42,621 nt of DNA, from positions 1 through 42,621 of the forward strand of contig JAGOME010000038.1 of the NCBI GenBank assembly GCA_017993715.1, in the 5' to 3' direction. Below are positions 1 through 8,644 of this stretch, piece by piece. The DNA is from Phycicoccus sp. Its GTDB lineage: Bacteria > Actinomycetota > Actinomycetes > Actinomycetales > Dermatophilaceae. The notes under the pieces are model-generated. The model was given only the letters and a program-made list of their open reading frames with translations, ran no database searches and had not been told where the DNA came from. Numbering within the stretch: the first letter of the stretch is position 1; the number at the start of each line of letters is the position of its first letter. The position numbers and the translations under genes were made by a program.

Positions 1-1
1 C

Positions 2-598
2 GGGCGCGTGCAGGGGCGCGAGGGCATTCTCTTTGGGCTCATCGGCGGGGTCGGGGCCTTCGTCGGGGGCCGGCTCTCCGGGCTGGTGGTTGGGGGGCTG
101 CTGCTGTTCTGGTTCGGGGTGCTGCTGCTCGTTGTCGCCGGGCTGATGATCCGCCGGACCTTGAGCGCCGGGACCGCCCCTAGGAGTGAGGCGGACGCGC
201 CCCCGCCTGCCCACGCACCCCGCTATGCGTGGGGTCGGTTGATCGCCACCGCGAGCGGGGTCGGACTGCTCACCGGGTTCTTCGGCGTCGGCGGCGGCTT
301 CGCGGTGGTCCCCGCCTTGGTGCTGGCCCTGGAGCTGCCGATGACGACGGCGGTCGGGACCTCGCTCGTCGTGATCACGCTGAACTCCGTCACCGCCCTG
401 GCCAGCCGGCTCAGCGCCGGGGTGACCCCCGACTGGCGAGTCGTCCTACCCTTCGCCGCGACAGCAGCCATCGCCAGCGTCGTCGGCGCCCGACTCGCCC
501 GCCGGATCCCCGCGACCGTGCTCAGCCGAGCGTTCGCGGGGCTGCTGGTCGCGGTCGGGGTGTGGATGGGCAGCCAGGGCCTCGCGGCCTACGTCTGA
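2..598 (+). CDS. Sulfite exporter TauE/SafE family membrane protein (5' end outside window)
   Basis: Family: permeases thought to export sulfite, sulfonates or related organic anions across the cytoplasmic membrane. The reading frame is open from the window edge, and only about 198 residues are present against a usual 240-270, so the N-terminus lies upstream; the first in-frame ATG/GTG codons are internal. Three or four hydrophobic segments are visible. The second-half family signature is clear: a glycine-rich GFFGVGGG turn, then VPALVL and an AVGTSLVVI helix. It ends in a TM segment and converges on thioredoxin, with an inverted-repeat element between them. The substrate cannot be told from sequence. 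Confidence 0.85.
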   Translation, partial: GRVQGREGILFGLIGGVGAFVGGRLSGLVVGGLLLFWFGVLLLVVAGLMIRRTLSAGTAPRSEADAPPPAHAPRYAWGRLIATASGVGLLTGFFGVGGGFAVVPALVLALELPMTTAVGTSLVVITLNSVTALASRLSAGVTPDWRVVLPFAATAAIASVVGARLARRIPATVLSRAFAGLLVAVGVWMGSQGLAAYV

Positions 599-619
599 CC
601 CGCACCGCCTGATCTACCC

Positions 620-706
620 AGCCCATCCACTCTGTCGACATGACGTCACACGCAGACGACGAGTGGAGTTTCATCCGCGTGTCACGACATGTCGACAAGA
701 TGGGCT
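620..706. repeat. Long imperfect inverted repeat between convergent genes, copy A
   Basis: Arms at 633-653 and 677-697 match at 19 of 21 positions around a 23-nt centre. An outer pair, AGCCCAT at 620-626 and ATGGGCT at 700-706, extends the structure up to the thioredoxin stop codon. The left arm, including ATGACGTCACACGC, is nearly identical to that of the element at 31002-31060, so this is a dispersed family and not a one-off terminator. It fills the gap between the TauE gene and thioredoxin and may terminate both. No U-tract follows. Confidence 0.75.
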
Positions 707-1110
707 CAGGCTTGGGCGCCCTCGGGCTCGGTCGGCTGGCCTTCGGCGGCGGCCTTCTGGTCGGCGATCTGCTTGCGCACGTCGTCCATGTCCAGGCCCT
801 TGACGCCCTCGATGACCTGCGCCAGACCCGCCGGCGGCAGGGCACCAGGCTGGGCGAAGACGAGGATGCCCTCGCGGAAGGCCATGATCGTCGGGATCGA
901 GGTGATGTTGAGGGCACCGGCGAGCGCCTGCTCGGCCTCGGTGTCCACCTTGCCGAAGACGATGCCGTCGTGGGCCGCGGACGCCGCGTCATAGGTCGGC
1001 GCGAACTGGCGGCACGGGCCACACCACGCCGCCCAGAAGTCGATCAGGACGATGTCGTTGTCCGTGATCGTGGTCGCGAAGGTGTCTGCGGTCAGCTCGA
1101 CGGTGGCCAT
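706..1110 (-). CDS. trxA: Thioredoxin
   Basis: Cytoplasmic thiol-disulfide reductant of 134 aa. The active site WCGPC is at residues 29-33, preceded by the strand IDFWA. The cis-proline motif SIPT follows near residue 75 and a family-typical FREG turn comes after it. The C-terminus carries a charged, Ala/Glu-rich extension of about 25 residues beyond the usual 108-aa fold. The ATG at 1110 was chosen because CAGGAG lies at a normal distance upstream; the longer frame to 1182 would add an unconserved leader. It lies downstream of fumC on the same strand, but two hairpins (1161-1206 and 1251-1276) separate them, so it is probably transcribed on its own. Confidence 0.93.
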   Translation of the reverse strand: MATVELTADTFATTITDNDIVLIDFWAAWCGPCRQFAPTYDAASAAHDGIVFGKVDTEAEQALAGALNITSIPTIMAFREGILVFAQPGALPPAGLAQVIEGVKGLDMDDVRKQIADQKAAAEGQPTEPEGAQA

Positions 1111-1160
1111 GTGGTTGTGCTCCTGAGGGTCGTGGGGGAGGGCCGGGAGAGGTGATCCCC

Positions 1161-1206
1161 GAATGCCGTATGCCGCCTGCAACGCCCCCGCCCGCGTGCG
1201 GCATTC
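1161..1206. repeat. Inverted pair of the GAATGCCG motif
   Basis: GAATGCCG at 1161-1168 and its reverse complement CGGCATTC at 1199-1206 form a 13-bp stem whose only irregularities are two G.U wobbles in the plus-strand RNA; a GTATGCCG copy overlaps the first at 1168-1175. It lies upstream of thioredoxin and downstream of fumC. It may act as a weak terminator or simply be a paired site of the genome-wide motif. Confidence 0.7.
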
Positions 1207-1250
1207 CCGACAGACAGCTCAGGGACCGGGTTCAGAGTCGGCCCGGGGGC

Positions 1251-1276
1251 GAAAGTCCGACGCGAGTCGGACTTTC
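1251..1276 (-). terminator. Hairpin terminator downstream of fumC
   Basis: Perfect 11-bp stem (GAAAGTCCGAC / GTCGGACTTTC) with a GCGA tetraloop, flanked by short G and C runs. It lies about 80 nt past the fumC stop codon in the direction of fumC transcription. Confidence 0.7.
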
Positions 1277-1356
1277 TCCCGCCGACGGCGAGAGCAGCCA
1301 GATCGGGCCGTCGATCTGATGGTCGCGTTGCTGGCGGCTGGACGGATCGAGCCGCG

Positions 1357-2784
1357 TCACGCGCGTGGGTGCGTCATGTCGGCCGGGACCACCCAGGCGT
1401 CGAACTGCGCGGCCGTGAGCAGGCCCGAGGCGAGCGCCGCGTCCCGCAACGTGACGCCGTCGCGCTGGGCCTGCTTGGCGATGGCCGCTGCCGCGTCATA
1501 CCCCAAGTGCGGCGCGAGGCCAGTGACGAGCATGAGGTCGTCGGCCAAGTGCGCCGCGATGGCGGTGGTGATCGGCGCCAGGCCGGTCGCGCAATGGGCG
1601 GCGAAGGACTCACTGCCGTCGGACAACAGCCGGATCGACTCCAGGACGGCATGGGCCATCACCGGCTTGAAGACATTGAGCTGGAAGTTGCCCTGGGTCG
1701 CGGCGAACCCCACGGTCGCGTCATTCCCGAACACTCGCGCGACGACCATAGTGAGGGCTTCGCTCTGAGTCGGGTTGACCTTGCCGGGCATGATCGAACT
1801 GCCCGGTTCGTTCTCGGGGATGCTCATCTCGCCGATACCGGTCCGCGGGCCCGAGGCATACCAGCGGACATCGTTGGCGATCTTCATCAGGGCGGCTCCG
1901 AGCGTGCGCAGGCCCCCGCTCAGGCTGGCGAGCCCATCGTGGGCGGCCATCGCCGCCGGCAAGTTGGCGGCCTGCCAGAAGTCCGTGCCGGTCAGGGCAC
2001 ACAACCGGGAGGCCACTACCCGGCCGAACTCGGGGTGCGTCCCCAGACCGGTGCCCACCGCAGTGCCGCCGATAGCCAGGGCGCGGACTCCGTCGGCGAG
2101 GGCGACGATCGTGGCCAGCGCGTCGTCGAGTTGGGCAACCCAACTGCCGACCACCTGCGCGAACATGATCGGGGTCGCATCCTGCAGGTGCGTGCGCCCC
2201 ACCATGACCACGTCCGCATGGGCGTGGGCCACGTCAGAGAGCACGTTGCGCAGCCGCATCACGGCCGGGACCAGCCGGCTCTCGACCTCGAGCACGACGG
2301 CGATGTGCATGGCAGTGGGGAACGTGTCGTTGCTCGACTGACCCTTGTTGACGTGGTCGTTGGGGTGCACGGGGTCCTTACTGCCCAGGACCCCGCCGGC
2401 CAGCTGGATCGCCCGGTTGGCGATGACCTCGTTGGCGTTCATATTGGACTGTGTGCCGGAGCCGGTCTGGAAGACCACGAGCGGGAACTCGCCGTCGTGG
2501 TCGCCCAGGGCCACCTCTGCAGCCGCCGTCGCGATCCGGTCGGCCAGGGCGGGAGGCAGAACCCCCAACTCCTTGTTGGCCTCCGCTGCCGCCTGCTTGA
2601 GCAGCCCCAGCGCGTGAATCATCGGCCGGCCCCACACGAAGGTGTCCCGCCCGATGTCGAAGTTCGCCAAACTCCGCTGGGTCTGCGCCCCCCACAGTCG
2701 GTCGGCAGGGACCGCCACGTCGCCCATCGTGTCCCGCTCGAGGCGGACGTCCCCGGATGGCTGGCTCGCATCATTGACCCGCAT
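1357..2784 (-). CDS. fumC: Class II fumarate hydratase
   Basis: TCA-cycle enzyme that interconverts fumarate and malate in the cytoplasm; 475 aa, normal for class II. The N-terminal GAQTQRS motif, the [15 protein letters not shown] substrate loop, the [10 protein letters not shown] segment and the fumarase/aspartase signature [11 protein letters not shown] (near residue 328) are all present. The start at 2784 gives the expected N-terminus ahead of ERDTMG. A TACGGT hexamer sits exactly 6 nt before the ATG, so a leaderless transcript is likely. A longer frame upstream was rejected because it is not conserved in type and crosses this promoter. Confidence 0.95.
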   Translation of the reverse strand: MRVNDASQPSGDVRLERDTMGDVAVPADRLWGAQTQRSLANFDIGRDTFVWGRPMIHALGLLKQAAAEANKELGVLPPALADRIATAAAEVALGDHDGEFPLVVFQTGSGTQSNMNANEVIANRAIQLAGGVLGSKDPVHPNDHVNKGQSSNDTFPTAMHIAVVLEVESRLVPAVMRLRNVLSDVAHAHADVVMVGRTHLQDATPIMFAQVVGSWVAQLDDALATIVALADGVRALAIGGTAVGTGLGTHPEFGRVVASRLCALTGTDFWQAANLPAAMAAHDGLASLSGGLRTLGAALMKIANDVRWYASGPRTGIGEMSIPENEPGSSIMPGKVNPTQSEALTMVVARVFGNDATVGFAATQGNFQLNVFKPVMAHAVLESIRLLSDGSESFAAHCATGLAPITTAIAAHLADDLMLVTGLAPHLGYDAAAAIAKQAQRDGVTLRDAALASGLLTAAQFDAWVVPADMTHPRA

Positions 2785-2790
2785 GCGTTC

Positions 2791-2796
2791 ACCGTA
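2791..2796 (-). promoter_or_regulatory. Leaderless -10 hexamer of fumC
   Basis: TACGGT (minus strand) ends 6 nt before the fumC ATG. It overlaps a GTATGCCG copy at 2794-2801. Confidence 0.55.
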
Positions 2797-2984
2797 TGCC
2801 GCCCTCGCCGGTCGGACACGTCCACCCGCCAGATGGGGAGCGGTGGACGCTCGGACGCTGGTTCGACGCCGAACTGTGATGAAACCGGCGCACCGCAGCG
2901 GAACAGGCGCAGGCGGCATTCTCGTTGTAAAGGCGATGACCCCCTCGGGGTGAGGAGGTCACAACCAGCAAGGAGATTGACCCG

Positions 2985-3422
2985 ATGACCGTCGCAGACC
3001 AGATCATCAAGGCGGCCAAGGACTTGGGGCTGCCCCCCAAGACGGAGCAGTACATCCGCTCCGCCGACCAGGCCGTCACCGAAGCCGTCCACAAGGCGGC
3101 GACCTACGCGGACAGCAACCGCGAGACCATCGCGGGCTACGTCGACAAGGCGGGGGCCTTCGTCGATGAGCGCACGAGTGGCAAGTACCACGACAAGGTG
3201 ACCAAGGCCAAGGCCGCGGCCAGCGCGGGGGTCGCCAAGTTTGCCGAGAAGGGCTCCCAGTACGCCGACGGTGCCGCCAAGGCCCCTGGCGCGCCATCGG
3301 CCGAGGCACCCCCCACGGCTACAGCGACGACGGGTCACACCGGCGCCGAGCCGACAACTCCGGCGTGGGACAACCCCACCGACCTCGATCAGGAGCCCAA
3401 GGCGACCGGCACGAACGCCTGA
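2985..3422 (+). CDS. MT0933/Rv0909-like antitoxin family protein
   Basis: Small, Ala/Lys-rich soluble protein of 145 aa. Residues about 45-80 carry the family core: VDKAGAFVDERTSGKYHDKV followed by an amphipathic alanine/lysine helix, as in the mycobacterial Rv0909-type proteins (MT0933_antitox). The C-terminal 50 residues are Pro/Thr-rich and probably disordered. AAGGAG sits 9 nt before the ATG. No partner toxin gene lies beside it: the next gene is convergent and of another family. The antitoxin label is inherited from the mycobacterial relative, and a general stress or structural role is equally possible here. Confidence 0.75.
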   Translation: MTVADQIIKAAKDLGLPPKTEQYIRSADQAVTEAVHKAATYADSNRETIAGYVDKAGAFVDERTSGKYHDKVTKAKAAASAGVAKFAEKGSQYADGAAKAPGAPSAEAPPTATATTGHTGAEPTTPAWDNPTDLDQEPKATGTNA

Positions 3423-3437
3423 CCCTCCCCACCAGCC

Positions 3438-3474
3438 ACGACGGCCCGGACAACACGGCAGTCCGGGCCGTCGT
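3438..3474. terminator. Bidirectional terminator hairpin
   Basis: Perfect 14-bp arms at 3438-3451 and 3461-3474 with a 9-nt loop, lying between the convergent MT0933-like gene and the PhnB-like gene. Confidence 0.85.
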
Positions 3475-3491
3475 CATGCCCAGCGGCGGGG

Positions 3492-3914
3492 TTAGCCCTG
3501 CGCGGACGGACCGGCGATGTTGACCATCCAGGCCGTGCCGAACTTGTCGATGACCATCCCAAAGATGTCGCCCCACATCTGCGGCTCCAGGGGCATCGTC
3601 ACCGTCCCGTCCTCGGACAGGCCGGTGAAGTAGCCGCGCAGGCTCTCCTCGTCGTCGCCCGACAGGCTGACAGAGAGGTTGTTGCCGCGCTCGATGGCCT
3701 GGCCAGGCGGCATGTCCGAAGCCATCAGGGTGAACCCGTCGGGCGTCTCGAGCATCGCGTGCATGGTGCCATCCGGGTCGACGCCCGGTGGGGTCTCGCC
3801 GAAGTCTCCGAAGCGGGAGATGTTGAGCTCACCCCCGAGCACCTGCTGATAGAAGGTCATCGCCTCCGCAGACTGGCCGTCGAAGTTGAGGTAGGGGTTG
3901 AGTCGGGCAGCCAT
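3492..3914 (-). CDS. PhnB-like VOC (glyoxalase-fold) protein
   Basis: 140 aa of the vicinal-oxygen-chelate fold, PhnB/3-demethylubiquinone-methyltransferase-like subgroup. It opens with the typical NPYLNFDGQSAEAMTFY stretch, followed by LGGEL, the HAMLE strand, the FTLMASD strand, and the closing WGDIFGMVIDKFG...WMVN motif. The family's physiological reaction is not established; the name reflects fold only. The ATG at 3914 has AAAGGGA upstream. It ends at the strong bidirectional hairpin and follows the small membrane protein gene on the same strand at 140 nt. Confidence 0.88.
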   Translation of the reverse strand: MAARLNPYLNFDGQSAEAMTFYQQVLGGELNISRFGDFGETPPGVDPDGTMHAMLETPDGFTLMASDMPPGQAIERGNNLSVSLSGDDEESLRGYFTGLSEDGTVTMPLEPQMWGDIFGMVIDKFGTAWMVNIAGPSAQG

Positions 3915-4054
3915 GATGCGGTCCCTTTCGTCGAAGGAGCATCAGTCGCCCCGTGGCGCCTGGCTGCGCACGGAGTCGAGCGATGCGGTTCTTTCTACAC
4001 CCGCCGTCCGACAGCGCGACCGCCTCGACCAAGGTCCACCTCGACCAGGCTCTG

Positions 4055-4273
4055 TCAGCGTGCGCCGCCGCCGCGCATTGCCTGGGGCGCTGACGTGGGA
4101 CCACGGCGGCGCCACCACAGTGCTCCCGCCGCGACGAACAGACCGAACGCGGCCACCCCGCTCGACGCGGCGAGGGCCGCCCTCTCAGGCAGGGCGAACA
4201 GGCCGAGACCGAGAATCGCCCAGGCCACCACGGCCAGGAGCAACAGGCGCCAGCCTTCGCGCCATCGTCCCAT
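4055..4273 (-). CDS. Small two-helix membrane protein, unknown function
   Basis: 72 aa with two hydrophobic segments (about residues 9-27 and 35-55), then a short Arg/Pro-rich tail; a short basic N-terminus suggests both termini are cytoplasmic. AAGGGACGG sits just before the ATG, and the gene starts 12 nt after the NADH dehydrogenase stop codon on the same strand, so the two are probably cotranscribed. I recognise no family. The good ribosome binding site and operonic position favour a real gene, and a membrane partner or anchor for the dehydrogenase is a possibility but only inference. Confidence 0.6.
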   Translation of the reverse strand: MGRWREGWRLLLLAVVAWAILGLGLFALPERAALAASSGVAAFGLFVAAGALWWRRRGPTSAPQAMRGGGAR

Positions 4274-4285
4274 CGTGCCGTCCCT

Positions 4286-5665
4286 TCAGTCGGTGTCCGC
4301 AGCCTTGGGCAGGGCCTTGCTTGTGGGCTGGCCACCCGCGCCCAGTGTCGGTGCCGCGCCACCGTCGCCGACCTGCTTCATCGCCAGCCGCGCCAAGGCC
4401 TGCTGGCGGGTGACGGTGCGTTCGGAGCGGCCGCTGCCCAGGAAGGAGATGGTCCAGTGGAACAGCGTCGTGAAGCGCGACTTGAAGCCGACGATGTAGA
4501 GGATGTGGATGAAGCACCACAACAGCCAGGCCAGGAACCCGGCCACCTTGATCCGCCCGATGCTCGCGACGGCACTGAACCGGGAGATCGTGGCCATCGA
4601 TCCCTTGTCGTGGTACTCGAACTCCGGGGGCGCCGGTTTGCCCGTCTCCCGCGCCTGGATGACCTTCGCGGCATACCGGGCACCCTGGATCGCGACTTGC
4701 GCCACCCCCGGATAGCCCTTGAGCGAGGCGAGGTCCCCCACAACGAACACGTTCGGATGGCCGGGGATCGTCAGGTCGGGCTCGACGAGGACCCGACCAG
4801 CGCGGTCGAGCTCGACCTCGGACTGCGCCGCCAACTGCTTGCCCAGCGGATTGCCAGACACCCCCGCGGCCCAGATCTTCGTGATGGCCTCGATCCGCTG
4901 CTCGTGTCCGTCCTTGTCCCGCAAGGTCACACTCACCGCGTCGACGTCGGTCACCATCAGACCGAGGCGGACCTCGACGCCGATCTTCTCCAGGTGAGCC
5001 TGGGCCTTGTCCCCGAGATGGTTGCCGAACGCGGGCAACACTTGAGCGGCGCCGTCGACGAGGATGACGTGGGCGGCGCGCGGGTCGATGCTGCGAAACT
5101 CCCGAGGCAGGGTGCGGTGGGCGAGCTCGGCGATCTGCCCGGCCATCTCGACCCCTGTCGGACCGGCGCCGACGACGACGAACGTCAGCAGCTGGCGCTG
5201 CTCCTCCAGCGACCCGGCGATCTCGGCCAGCTCGAATGCCGTGAAGATCCGAGACCTCAGCTCCAGCGCGTCGTCGATCGACTTCATCCCCGGCGCAAAC
5301 TCGGCGAACTGGTCGTTGCCGAAGTAGGACTGCCCCGCCCCGGCCGCGACGATGAGGTAGTCGTAGGGCGTGACGACCGGGTCGTCGAGCGCGACGCTGG
5401 TCACCTGTCGCTGCGCGAGATCGATCTCGGTAGCGGTGCCGAGGATGACACGGGCGTTGCGTTGCTTGGTGAGGATCTCGCGGGTCGAAGGGGCAATCTC
5501 CCCCTCCGAGAGAATGCCGGTCGCCACCTGATATAGCAGCGGCTGGAACAGATGGTGCGAGGTCTCGCCGATGAGTGTGATGCTCACGTCATGGTGCCTC
5601 ATGGCCTGCGCGGCGAAGAGACCGCCAAAGCCCGAACCGATGATGACGACCCGTGGAGCACCCAT
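4286..5665 (-). CDS. ndh: Type II NADH dehydrogenase
   Basis: Non-proton-pumping NADH:quinone oxidoreductase, peripheral on the inner face of the membrane; 459 aa, normal length. The FAD-binding GSGFGG is at residues 10-15, the NAD-binding GAGPTG at 166-171, and the conserved VFVVGDLAS FAD contact near 307-314. A hydrophobic C-terminal segment at about 375-394 is the usual membrane attachment. The last 60 residues are poorly conserved in type. The start gives the family-typical RVVIIGSG opening. It heads a likely two-gene unit with the small membrane protein downstream. Confidence 0.93.
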   Translation of the reverse strand: MGAPRVVIIGSGFGGLFAAQAMRHHDVSITLIGETSHHLFQPLLYQVATGILSEGEIAPSTREILTKQRNARVILGTATEIDLAQRQVTSVALDDPVVTPYDYLIVAAGAGQSYFGNDQFAEFAPGMKSIDDALELRSRIFTAFELAEIAGSLEEQRQLLTFVVVGAGPTGVEMAGQIAELAHRTLPREFRSIDPRAAHVILVDGAAQVLPAFGNHLGDKAQAHLEKIGVEVRLGLMVTDVDAVSVTLRDKDGHEQRIEAITKIWAAGVSGNPLGKQLAAQSEVELDRAGRVLVEPDLTIPGHPNVFVVGDLASLKGYPGVAQVAIQGARYAAKVIQARETGKPAPPEFEYHDKGSMATISRFSAVASIGRIKVAGFLAWLLWCFIHILYIVGFKSRFTTLFHWTISFLGSGRSERTVTRQQALARLAMKQVGDGGAAPTLGAGGQPTSKALPKAADTD

Positions 5666-5765
5666 CCTGACCCGCCTATTGTCCCGTCAACCCTGCTCGG
5701 AGCGGACGCCCCAACCAAGGGTCAACTTACCCAGTCTCCAGGGTCTCCACGACGCCGCTGGTCGG

Positions 5766-7181
5766 TCAGGTGGTCGTGGCCAGGACATGCTCCAAGGCAG
5801 TTTCGAGGGTCGGTTGACGGAACCGGTATCCCCAGTCGAGCGCACGTTGCGCCGACATGCGCTGCCCGGCCAGGGCGAGCTGGTCGGCGCCCTGTTTGCC
5901 CAGGAGCACGGAGGGGCCGGCAGCGGGGACCGGCAGCACCGCAGGGCGATGGACCACGCCACCCAGCGTCCGGGCATAGTCAGCGGCCCTCACCGGGTGC
6001 GGCGCGCTGGCATTGACCGGCCCTTGCAGCCCCTCGGTCAGCGCGATGTGGGCAAAGAGCGAGACGAGATCGTCGAGCGTGATCCAGGGCATCCACTGCT
6101 GCCCGTCGCCGAGCCGACCGCCGAGACCGAGCCGATAGAGGGGCAGCTGCAGGGCCAGTTGGCCGCCCTCGGCCGACTGCACGAAGCCGGTGCGGACGTG
6201 GGCAACCCGCACGCCCGCCTCACGGGCGGGGTCGGCCGCCGCCTCCCAGGCCCGACACACTCCGGCGAGGAAGTCGTCGCCGGGCGCGGAGTCCTCGGTG
6301 AGCACCTCGTCGCCCCGATGGGCTCCGTAATAGCCGGCCGCCGAGGCGACGACGAGGGCGCGCTGGCGCCCGTCGGACGCCAGCCCTGCCATGGTCCGGG
6401 CGAGGAGATCGGTGGACAGGGTGCGGGAGAGGAGGACTTTGCGCTTGTGCTCGGGCGTGAAGCGGGAGCCGATGGGTTCGCCGGCGAGATGAATGACCAC
6501 GTCGACGTGGCGCAGGTCCTCCGGATCCAGAATGCCGCCCGACGCCTCCCAGGCAATCTCACCGATACCGGTGTCTCGCTTGGGTTTGCGCACCATCCGT
6601 CGCACGTCATGGCCGCCGCCACCCAGGAGCGCGCCGAGCTGTCGCCCGACGAGCCCGCTGCTGCCGGTGATCGCGATGACGCGCTGGCCGGGGTGGGCGG
6701 CATGGAAGTCGAGATCGCCGCGCAGCTGCCGCTCGCGGTAGGCGAACACCCGACGGAGCTGACCTTCGATCGTCGGCCTGGCGAGGCGGCCGACGGCGCT
6801 GCCGCCCGGCACGGCATACGTGACCTCATCGACCAGCTCGGTGCCCCCGATGCCGCTGTCGGAGAACAGGTGGCGATGGTGCCAGGACGCAAAGGGCCCG
6901 GACTCCATCACGTCCTCGAAGGCGCGCGGCGGATCGTAGCCCACGTGCTTAGCTCGCCAGGGCCAGCCGATCCGCTGCCCCACAACAGGAATCGCCGATA
7001 GGAAGGGCAGGGCGACGGTGAACTCGGCAATCGAGCCGTCGCGGATGCCGTCGCTCGGGTCGCTGTCGCCCCGCCCCATCAACGCGGGAGTCAAACGGAG
7101 GAATGCTCCCGGACGCTCGTGCCAGCCGAAGACCGCCTCACGCGGGTGGTCGTAGTGGGACTCATGCACGAACCTCGCCAT
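5766..7181 (-). CDS. SRPBCC-TIGR01777 epimerase fusion
   Basis: 471 aa. Residues 1 to about 150 form a START/SRPBCC-type domain, and the rest is a TIGR01777-type NAD(P)-dependent epimerase, YfcH-like. The Rossmann motif GSSGLVGRQLGALL lies at about 170-185, followed by HLAGEPIGSR and the SASAAGYYG-like strand, here VVASAAGYYG. This two-domain arrangement is common in Actinobacteria. The substrate is unknown, though homologues are linked loosely to cell division or envelope sugars. The gene lies 21 nt downstream of the tetR gene on the same strand and may be cotranscribed with it. Confidence 0.9.
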   Translation of the reverse strand: MARFVHESHYDHPREAVFGWHERPGAFLRLTPALMGRGDSDPSDGIRDGSIAEFTVALPFLSAIPVVGQRIGWPWRAKHVGYDPPRAFEDVMESGPFASWHHRHLFSDSGIGGTELVDEVTYAVPGGSAVGRLARPTIEGQLRRVFAYRERQLRGDLDFHAAHPGQRVIAITGSSGLVGRQLGALLGGGGHDVRRMVRKPKRDTGIGEIAWEASGGILDPEDLRHVDVVIHLAGEPIGSRFTPEHKRKVLLSRTLSTDLLARTMAGLASDGRQRALVVASAAGYYGAHRGDEVLTEDSAPGDDFLAGVCRAWEAAADPAREAGVRVAHVRTGFVQSAEGGQLALQLPLYRLGLGGRLGDGQQWMPWITLDDLVSLFAHIALTEGLQGPVNASAPHPVRAADYARTLGGVVHRPAVLPVPAAGPSVLLGKQGADQLALAGQRMSAQRALDWGYRFRQPTLETALEHVLATTT

Positions 7182-7202
7182 CGCCCCATCATGCCGCCCC
7201 CC

Positions 7203-7892
7203 TCATGACGTGGGCGATACCCAGCCAGACTCGTGGAGCCGATGGACGCCGTCGAGGATGAGATCGAGGGCGAAGCCGAACTCGAAGGTCTCGTCACACC
7301 CGACCGCGTCCGGCCGCCGTCCGCGCGCATCGGCCGCGATGGCGAGGATGCCGGGATAGTCGTCGGGATCAGGTACGGGACCGAGGCTGGGTCGGCGCAC
7401 CGCCTGGTGACCGGGATCGTTGAAGAGCTCGGGGCTGAATCCCCAGATCCGGTTGCCGAGGACGTGCATCGCGTGGTGCGTCAGATCGGGCGAAAGGCCG
7501 CCATCGAGGAACAGCTGCGTGAGCCGCTCCATGTGAGCCAGGACTGCCGGGGTGCGCTGGGTCCGAGTCTCGATCGCCCGGCGGGCCCAGGGGTGGCGGG
7601 CGACCACCTGACGGGCATCGAATGCCGCCGCCCGCACGGGCACGCGCCAGTCCCCGGTCGTCTCGGCATGGCCCGCTGGTGCCGCGAACTCGCCGATCAC
7701 GCTGTCCACGAGGCCGTCCAGCAGATCCTCCTTGTCGGCGACGTGGCGATAGAGCGCCATGGGCACGACCCCGAGCGCGTCGGCCACGCGCCGCATGCTC
7801 AGGGCGTCAGCGCCTTCCTCGTCGGCCAGGGTGACCGCGACAGCGACGATGCCGGCCCGGTTGAGGGCTGGTCGGGGCGTGGCGCGCGGCAT
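7203..7892 (-). CDS. TetR-family repressor
   Basis: 229 aa. The N-terminal helix-turn-helix at about residues 30-55 reads LSMRRVADALGVVPMALYRHV, the form found with the TetR_C tetracycline-repressor-like ligand domain. The start is the ATG at 7892, which lies inside a GAATGCCG motif and has GGAGAG 8 nt upstream; the longer frame to 7970 would run through the operators. It is divergent from the DUF4386 gene, with two palindromes between them, so it probably represses that gene and itself. The inducer is unknown. Confidence 0.9.
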   Translation of the reverse strand: MPRATPRPALNRAGIVAVAVTLADEEGADALSMRRVADALGVVPMALYRHVADKEDLLDGLVDSVIGEFAAPAGHAETTGDWRVPVRAAAFDARQVVARHPWARRAIETRTQRTPAVLAHMERLTQLFLDGGLSPDLTHHAMHVLGNRIWGFSPELFNDPGHQAVRRPSLGPVPDPDDYPGILAIAADARGRRPDAVGCDETFEFGFALDLILDGVHRLHESGWVSPTS

Positions 7893-7920
7893 TCGGCATC
7901 TCTCCAGGTTGACGACGCGT

Positions 7921-7970
7921 ACACCGTACACGTACGGTGTCCGTCGTTCCCTTGTGTACGCCGTACACAA
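7921..7970. promoter_or_regulatory. Two palindromic TetR operators
   Basis: Operator 1 at 7921-7940 has 9-bp arms ACACCGTAC and GTACGGTGT around AC. Operator 2 at 7952-7970 has 9-bp arms TTGTGTACG and CGTACACAA around one C. They share the GTGTACG half-site. The centres are 31 nt apart, about three helical turns, in the divergent tetR / DUF4386 spacer, which suggests both promoters are controlled together. Confidence 0.8.
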
Positions 7971-7990
7971 CTCTCCTCAGGAGCCCTCAC

Positions 7991-8644
7991 ATGTCACAGT
8001 CACGCCGCACCGCGGCGATCGCCGGCAGCCTGTATTTCGTCACCCACGTCACCTCAATCGCGGCCGTCGTCCTCTATGGCGGCTCCGCGTTCGACCCCTT
8101 CGCTGAACTGGGCAGTCGCACCGCCGTCCTCACCGGTGGACTCCTCGAGGTGCTCCTCGCACTCGCCGTGGTCGGCACGGGCGTGGCCCTGTTCCCCCTC
8201 CTGCGGAGCGCGGCGCCCGGCCTGGCCGTGTCGTACGTGGCCCTGCGCACCCTGGAGGCCTCGGTGATCCTCACGGGAGTCGTCGTGTTACTTCCTGTGG
8301 TGGGCCGCCCCGCGACCACCACGGCTCCGGGCCTGTCGCCCGAGGTCATCGACGGACTGCGCCTGATCCACGACTGGACGTTCCTCGTCGGCCCGGGGCT
8401 CGTCGTGCCGGTCCACACGGTGCTGCTCGCGACGCTGCTGTGGCGCCACCGGCTGGTGCCGCGCTTTGTGCCCGTCCTGGGCTTCGTCGGCGGGCCGATC
8501 ATCGCGATCATGAACGCGGGCGTGCTCTATGGCGCGTTCACCGTCCAGCCGCTGCTCACCCTGCCGATCTGGGCGTGGGAGGTATCGCTCGCGATCGTGC
8601 TCATCACTCGCGGCATTCGACCTGCCGAGCCGGCTCAGCCCTAG
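7991..8644 (+). CDS. DUF4386 family membrane protein
   Basis: 217 aa with about six hydrophobic segments and the family-typical opening RRTAAIAGSLYFVTHVTSI, followed by an FDPF loop and an LRLIHDWTFLVGPG segment. The molecular function is unknown. CAGGAG lies 8 nt before the ATG. Its position opposite a TetR repressor, across two operators, suggests inducible expression, as seen for many membrane proteins responding to small lipophilic compounds (inference). The stop codon overlaps that of the convergent F420-type gene by 4 nt, leaving no room for a terminator between them. Confidence 0.88.
   Translation: MSQSRRTAAIAGSLYFVTHVTSIAAVVLYGGSAFDPFAELGSRTAVLTGGLLEVLLALAVVGTGVALFPLLRSAAPGLAVSYVALRTLEASVILTGVVVLLPVVGRPATTTAPGLSPEVIDGLRLIHDWTFLVGPGLVVPVHTVLLATLLWRHRLVPRFVPVLGFVGGPIIAIMNAGVLYGAFTVQPLLTLPIWAWEVSLAIVLITRGIRPAEPAQP

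Noticed and set aside
1369-2988. Long open frame of 539 codons antisense to fumC, and similar long antisense frames at 36455-38026 and 12260-13003
   Set aside because: In DNA this rich in G+C, antisense and out-of-frame ORFs are long by default. Their translations are Arg/Pro/Gly-rich with no family pattern, and the opposite strands encode clear enzymes.
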